Part shown: positions 61,258 through 64,000 of the stretch, in pieces
Layout: each line of letters opens with the position of its first letter
How positions within the stretch are numbered: position 1 is the first letter of the stretch
NCBI RefSeq assembly: GCF_003148825.1
Contig: NZ_QGGZ01000004.1
Span: 62,001-126,000, forward strand
Source: Streptomyces sp. CG 926
GTDB lineage: Bacteria > Actinomycetota > Actinomycetes > Streptomycetales > Streptomycetaceae
Reading direction: 5' to 3'
DNA: 64,000 nt
Notes under the pieces: generated by a model
Database searches by the model: none
What the model was told of the DNA's origin: nothing
The model's input: the letters and a program-made list of their open reading frames with translations, nothing else
Translations under genes and position numbers: made by a program

Positions 61258-62643
61258 ATGACCGACGAACTCCCCAACCGGCCGCGCGGCCGGACCCGCG
61301 CACGCGTCCGTACCTCGGCGGCGGTCGGCGCCGGGGTGCCCGGCCCGCTCACACGGCTCGCCCTGGTGCTGCGCACGCCCGCCGGGGCTGCGCAGCCCTT
61401 GTTCGCACAGGCTCCCAAGCGGTGGCAGCGGGCGATGCCGTTCCTGGTCGTCGGCGTCTTCGTCGTCACGCTGTTGCCGGTGACGATCACGGTGCTGGCC
61501 GACGACTACGGGGTGGGCGGCGGCTGGGCGGGCGCGCTGGGAGTCGCGCAGACCGTGCCGCTGCTGCTCGCGCTGACCCGGCCGCTCCACGCCTGGATCG
61601 TCGTCCTGGCCGCCGACGTCGCCGCCGCGGTGTTGCTGATGGGTGCCGACCAGGTGGCCGGGCATTCCTGGCCGTGGCCGCCGATGACCATCGTGGGATA
61701 TCTGGTGCTGATGGCCTGCCTGGGGCTGCGTGAGCCCGTCCGGACCCTGGTCGGGGTGTGGTTGGTGACCGGTGTCGTCGGTACGGTACTGGGCTTCTCC
61801 CAGCCCGCGGGCGTGATGAACACCAACGCCCTGCTCTTCGTGCTCGGCGGGGTCATGCTGGTCCTGACGGGCGCGCTGCGGGGGCTCGGCGACGCCCAGC
61901 AGCGGGTCGCCGAACAGGAGAGCATCAGCGAGGCGGAGCGGTCCCGGCGCACCCTGCTGGAGGAACGGGCCAGGATCGCGCGCGAGTTGCACGACGTGGT
62001 GGCCCACCACATGTCGGTCATCACCGTGCAGGCCGATTCGGCGCCGTACCGGGTACCGGGCATGTCGGAGCCCGTACGGGAGGAGTTCGCGGCGATCGCG
62101 GCGAGCGCGCGGGAGTCGCTGGGCGAGATGCGGCGGCTGCTCACGGTGCTGCGCGGCGACGGCGCGAACGGCGCCGGCACGGCGGACGGCGCCGATGGCA
62201 CGCGGGCCCCGCAGCCGGGGATCGACCGGCTCCAGCAGCTGGTGGAGGCGACCGTACGGGCCGGGCAGCCGGTGGAGTTGTCGCTGGCGGCCGGAGCGGC
62301 CGGGGCGGCGCCACCGGCGGTGGACCTGTCGGCGTACCGGATCGTCCAGGAGGCCTTGGCCAATGTGGTGCGGCACGCGCCCGGCGCCCCGACCCGGGTC
62401 TCGGTGACGGTGGACGAGGACGAGGTCCTCGTGCTGGTGGTCAACGGTCCGGCCCGGGACGCCGTGGTGGAGCTGGAGAGTTCGGGCACGGGGCACGGTC
62501 TGGTGGGGATGCGTGAGCGCGTACGGTTGACCGGCGGGACGCTCGACACCGGACCGCTGCCGGACGGCGGCTTCCGGGTCGCCGCCCGACTGCCCTTGAG
62601 CGATCCGACCGAGCCCACCCCTATGAACGAGGACGGCAGTTGA
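61258..62643 (+). CDS. Two-component sensor histidine kinase (HisKA_3)
   Basis: A 461-residue kinase. Residues 70-220 hold about five TM segments; the phospho-acceptor is His in RIARELHDVVAHHMSVITVQ near 245; the HATPase region is RIVQEALANVVRHAPGAPTR and GHGLVGMRERVRLTGG. The N-terminal 60 residues are a basic cytosolic extension. The stop overlaps the response-regulator start. Divergent from the AEC transporter. Confidence 0.9.
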   Translation: MTDELPNRPRGRTRARVRTSAAVGAGVPGPLTRLALVLRTPAGAAQPLFAQAPKRWQRAMPFLVVGVFVVTLLPVTITVLADDYGVGGGWAGALGVAQTVPLLLALTRPLHAWIVVLAADVAAAVLLMGADQVAGHSWPWPPMTIVGYLVLMACLGLREPVRTLVGVWLVTGVVGTVLGFSQPAGVMNTNALLFVLGGVMLVLTGALRGLGDAQQRVAEQESISEAERSRRTLLEERARIARELHDVVAHHMSVITVQADSAPYRVPGMSEPVREEFAAIAASARESLGEMRRLLTVLRGDGANGAGTADGADGTRAPQPGIDRLQQLVEATVRAGQPVELSLAAGAAGAAPPAVDLSAYRIVQEALANVVRHAPGAPTRVSVTVDEDEVLVLVVNGPARDAVVELESSGTGHGLVGMRERVRLTGGTLDTGPLPDGGFRVAARLPLSDPTEPTPMNEDGS

Positions 62644-63320
62644 CCATCCGCGTGATCATCGTCGACGACCAGGCCATGGTGCGGGCCGGGTTCGCCGCGC
62701 TGCTGTCGGCGCAGGCCGACATCGATGTGGTGGGCGAGGCCCCCGACGGGCGGCAGGGGGTGCAGGTGGCCCGCTCCACCCACCCCGACGTGGTGTTGAT
62801 GGACGTGCGGATGCCGGAGATGGACGGGCTCACGGCCGCCCGGGAGATCCTCGATCCGCCGCCCGGGGTGGTGCACCGGCCGAAGGTGCTGATGCTGACG
62901 ACCTTCGACATCGACGACTACGTGTACGAGGCGCTGCGCGCGGGCGCTTCCGGGTTCCTGCTCAAGGACGCCCCGCCGGCCGATCTGATCGCGGCGGTCC
63001 GGATCGTGGCCTCGGGCGAGGCGCTGCTGGCGCCCTCGGTGACGCGTCGGCTGATCGCGGACTTCGTCCAACAGCGCCCGGCGCCGCGCAAGGACCCGGC
63101 GTTGCGGCTGAAGGGGCTCACCCCGCGCGAGACCGAGGTGCTGGAGCTCATCGCGCGGGGACTGTCGAACCAGGAGATCGCCGGGCATCTGGTACTGGCG
63201 GAGCAGACGGTGAAGACGCACATCGGGCGGGTGCTGGCCAAGCTCGACCTGCGGGACCGGGCGCAGGCCGTGATCTTCGCGTACGAGGCGGGGCTGGTGC
63301 GACCGGGCGACTCCGGCTGA
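62640..63320 (+). CDS. NarL/FixJ-type response regulator
   Basis: A 226-residue regulator. Receiver: IIVDDQAMVRAGFAALLSAQ, phospho-Asp in VVLMDVRMPEMDG, Lys in GFLLKDAPPADL. LuxR HTH: LTPRETEVLELIARGLSNQE followed by LAEQTVKTHIGRVLAKLDLR. Starts at TTG 62640 overlapping the kinase stop (TTGA), with AACGAGGACGGCAG in front. Cognate of the kinase at 61258; likely targets are the divergent AEC operon or the secreted protein downstream. Confidence 0.92.
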   Translation: MTIRVIIVDDQAMVRAGFAALLSAQADIDVVGEAPDGRQGVQVARSTHPDVVLMDVRMPEMDGLTAAREILDPPPGVVHRPKVLMLTTFDIDDYVYEALRAGASGFLLKDAPPADLIAAVRIVASGEALLAPSVTRRLIADFVQQRPAPRKDPALRLKGLTPRETEVLELIARGLSNQEIAGHLVLAEQTVKTHIGRVLAKLDLRDRAQAVIFAYEAGLVRPGDSG

Positions 63321-63791
63321 TCCGGCCGCCCGCCGCGGCGTGCGCCCGCGGTCCCGTCCGGCCCGCGCCCGCCTCCCGCCCACCGCCTCCCACCCACCGC
63401 CTCCGGCCCGCTGACACCCCGCGCCCGTACTGCCCCTGCCGGTCAGGCCAGGGTGGCCAGGACGCCGACCGACGGGGCCGGCGTCAGTTCGTGGCGCTCT
63501 CCGGCGCCCTGGGCGCGGGAGCACCCCTGACCGGGACATCCGGCAGCGCGTCCGTGGCGACCGGTTCGGACCCCGCCCCCGGCGGGCCGTCGTGCTGCCC
63601 CTGCCCCACGGATCCGAGTCCGCCCGGCGGAGCCGGCCCGTGTCCTCCCGAGCAGACGCAGTCCGTGTGCGGCCTGCCCCTCTCCTCCACCCCCTACCGG
63701 GGTATGACATCCGACTTGGCTCCACGGTCCGACGTGGCGGCCGATACCCGCTCCTTACCTTCCTCCTCGTCACGAGGAGAGGAGAAGGGGC
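63321..63791. other. Intergenic region, no firm gene
   Basis: Frames around 63480-63690 show some G/C third-position bias but no start, domain or stable frame. CTCCTCGTCACGAGGAG near 63762-63778 is a hairpin directly before the last gene, and the AT-richer GGGGTATGACATCCGACTTG at about 63699 may be its promoter. Confidence 0.4.
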
Positions 63792-64000
63792 ATGCGCCGC
63801 TTCGCAAGGACGCTGGTCACGGCCGCAGTGGCGGTGACCCTCGTCGGGGGGACCGCCGGGTGGGCGTCGGGCGACAGCCAGGCAGCGGTCACCGGCCCGC
63901 CGCCCGGCACCGCTGCCTGGCGGGCCGATACGGCGTACGGCCGGTCGCTGCCCGACCCGGTGACCGCGGCGCCGCGCGAGGTCGCCGCCTTCTTCGCCGG
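63792..64000 (+). CDS. Secreted protein, partial (probable alpha/beta hydrolase N-terminus)
   Basis: Only the first 69 codons are in the window. A signal peptide is clear: RRFARTLVTAAVAVTLVGGT with an Ala-rich cleavage region near 30. The mature start LPDPVTAAPREVAAFFA resembles the N-terminus of Streptomyces secreted alpha/beta hydrolases of the DUF1023 group, but the catalytic part lies beyond the window. GGAGAAGGGG ribosome site. Confidence 0.6.
   Translation, partial: MRRFARTLVTAAVAVTLVGGTAGWASGDSQAAVTGPPPGTAAWRADTAYGRSLPDPVTAAPREVAAFFA

Overview
The window is actinobacterial and almost certainly Streptomyces. Coding frames are very GC-rich with G or C in nearly every third position, GTG and TTG starts are common, and the gene set is typical of the genus: clpP3-clpP4-popR, a zinc-independent L33/L31 pair, fused betaine-type permease/binding protein, many TetR/MarR/XRE regulators and two-component pairs. 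The mix of regulators, exporters, secreted enzymes, pseudogenes and transposon remnants suggests an accessory or arm-proximal chromosomal region. No rRNA, tRNA, CRISPR array or complete autonomous transposon was seen.

Layout. 0.4-4.8 kb: MarR with a divergent amidohydrolase, a zinc-independent MDR oxidoreductase divergent from a TetR, then a decayed zone (MDR pseudogene and leucine-rich-repeat-variant remnant). 4.8-8.4 kb: a von Willebrand A protein, a small conserved ORF, a decayed zone and a secreted M64 peptidase. 8.5-12.0 kb: XRE-TPR regulator and a TetR-MFS unit. 12.1-13.8 kb: a candidate zinc-starvation operon (L33, L31, CobW-like protein) behind a Zur-like box. 13.8-17.8 kb: a TA-flanked MITE, small DUF6158-like gene, FAD oxidoreductase, DUF4239 membrane protein and a BesD/HalD-like non-heme iron oxygenase. 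18.0-19.9 kb: the clpP3-clpP4-popR module with a perfect PopR box. 20.2-23.7 kb: a membrane-anchored NB-ARC/WD40 STAND protein.

24-29.5 kb: alpha/beta hydrolase with divergent TetR around a palindrome, a TetR-MFS pair, a LysR gene that the MFS overlaps antisense, and a DUF6817 protein. 29.5-36.3 kb: a secreted GH31 glycosidase with a discoidin domain, a WYL regulator and a divergent MFS gene broken by a G8 tract. 36.4-45.0 kb: NarL-type two-component pair divergent from an MMPL exporter, an OpuA-type quaternary-amine ABC transporter and a HutC-type GntR. 45.5-47.0 kb: a small membrane protein overlapping an ECF sigma factor with an unusual C-terminal extension. 47.4-49.8 kb: a NUDIX pseudogene and a MarR-controlled locus with twin operators. 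49.9-52.0 kb: PIG-L amidase and two hypotheticals. 52.2-55.4 kb: two divergent NIS (siderophore-type) synthetases sharing a 19-bp dyad. 55.5-64 kb: methyltransferase, Tat-type BBE flavoprotein, proline-rich secreted serine protease, small hypotheticals, AEC transporter with an HXXEE membrane protein, a second two-component pair and the start of a secreted protein cut by the window edge.

The recurring design is a regulator facing or preceding its target across a short palindrome; operators could be placed for several of these pairs. The most unusual items are ClpP4 (His and Asp of the triad substituted), the oxygenase with an intact HxD facial triad in a halogenase-like family, the P-loop-less CobW protein, the sigma factor extension and the partnerless divergent NIS pair. 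All calls rest on reading the sequence; no database search was run.
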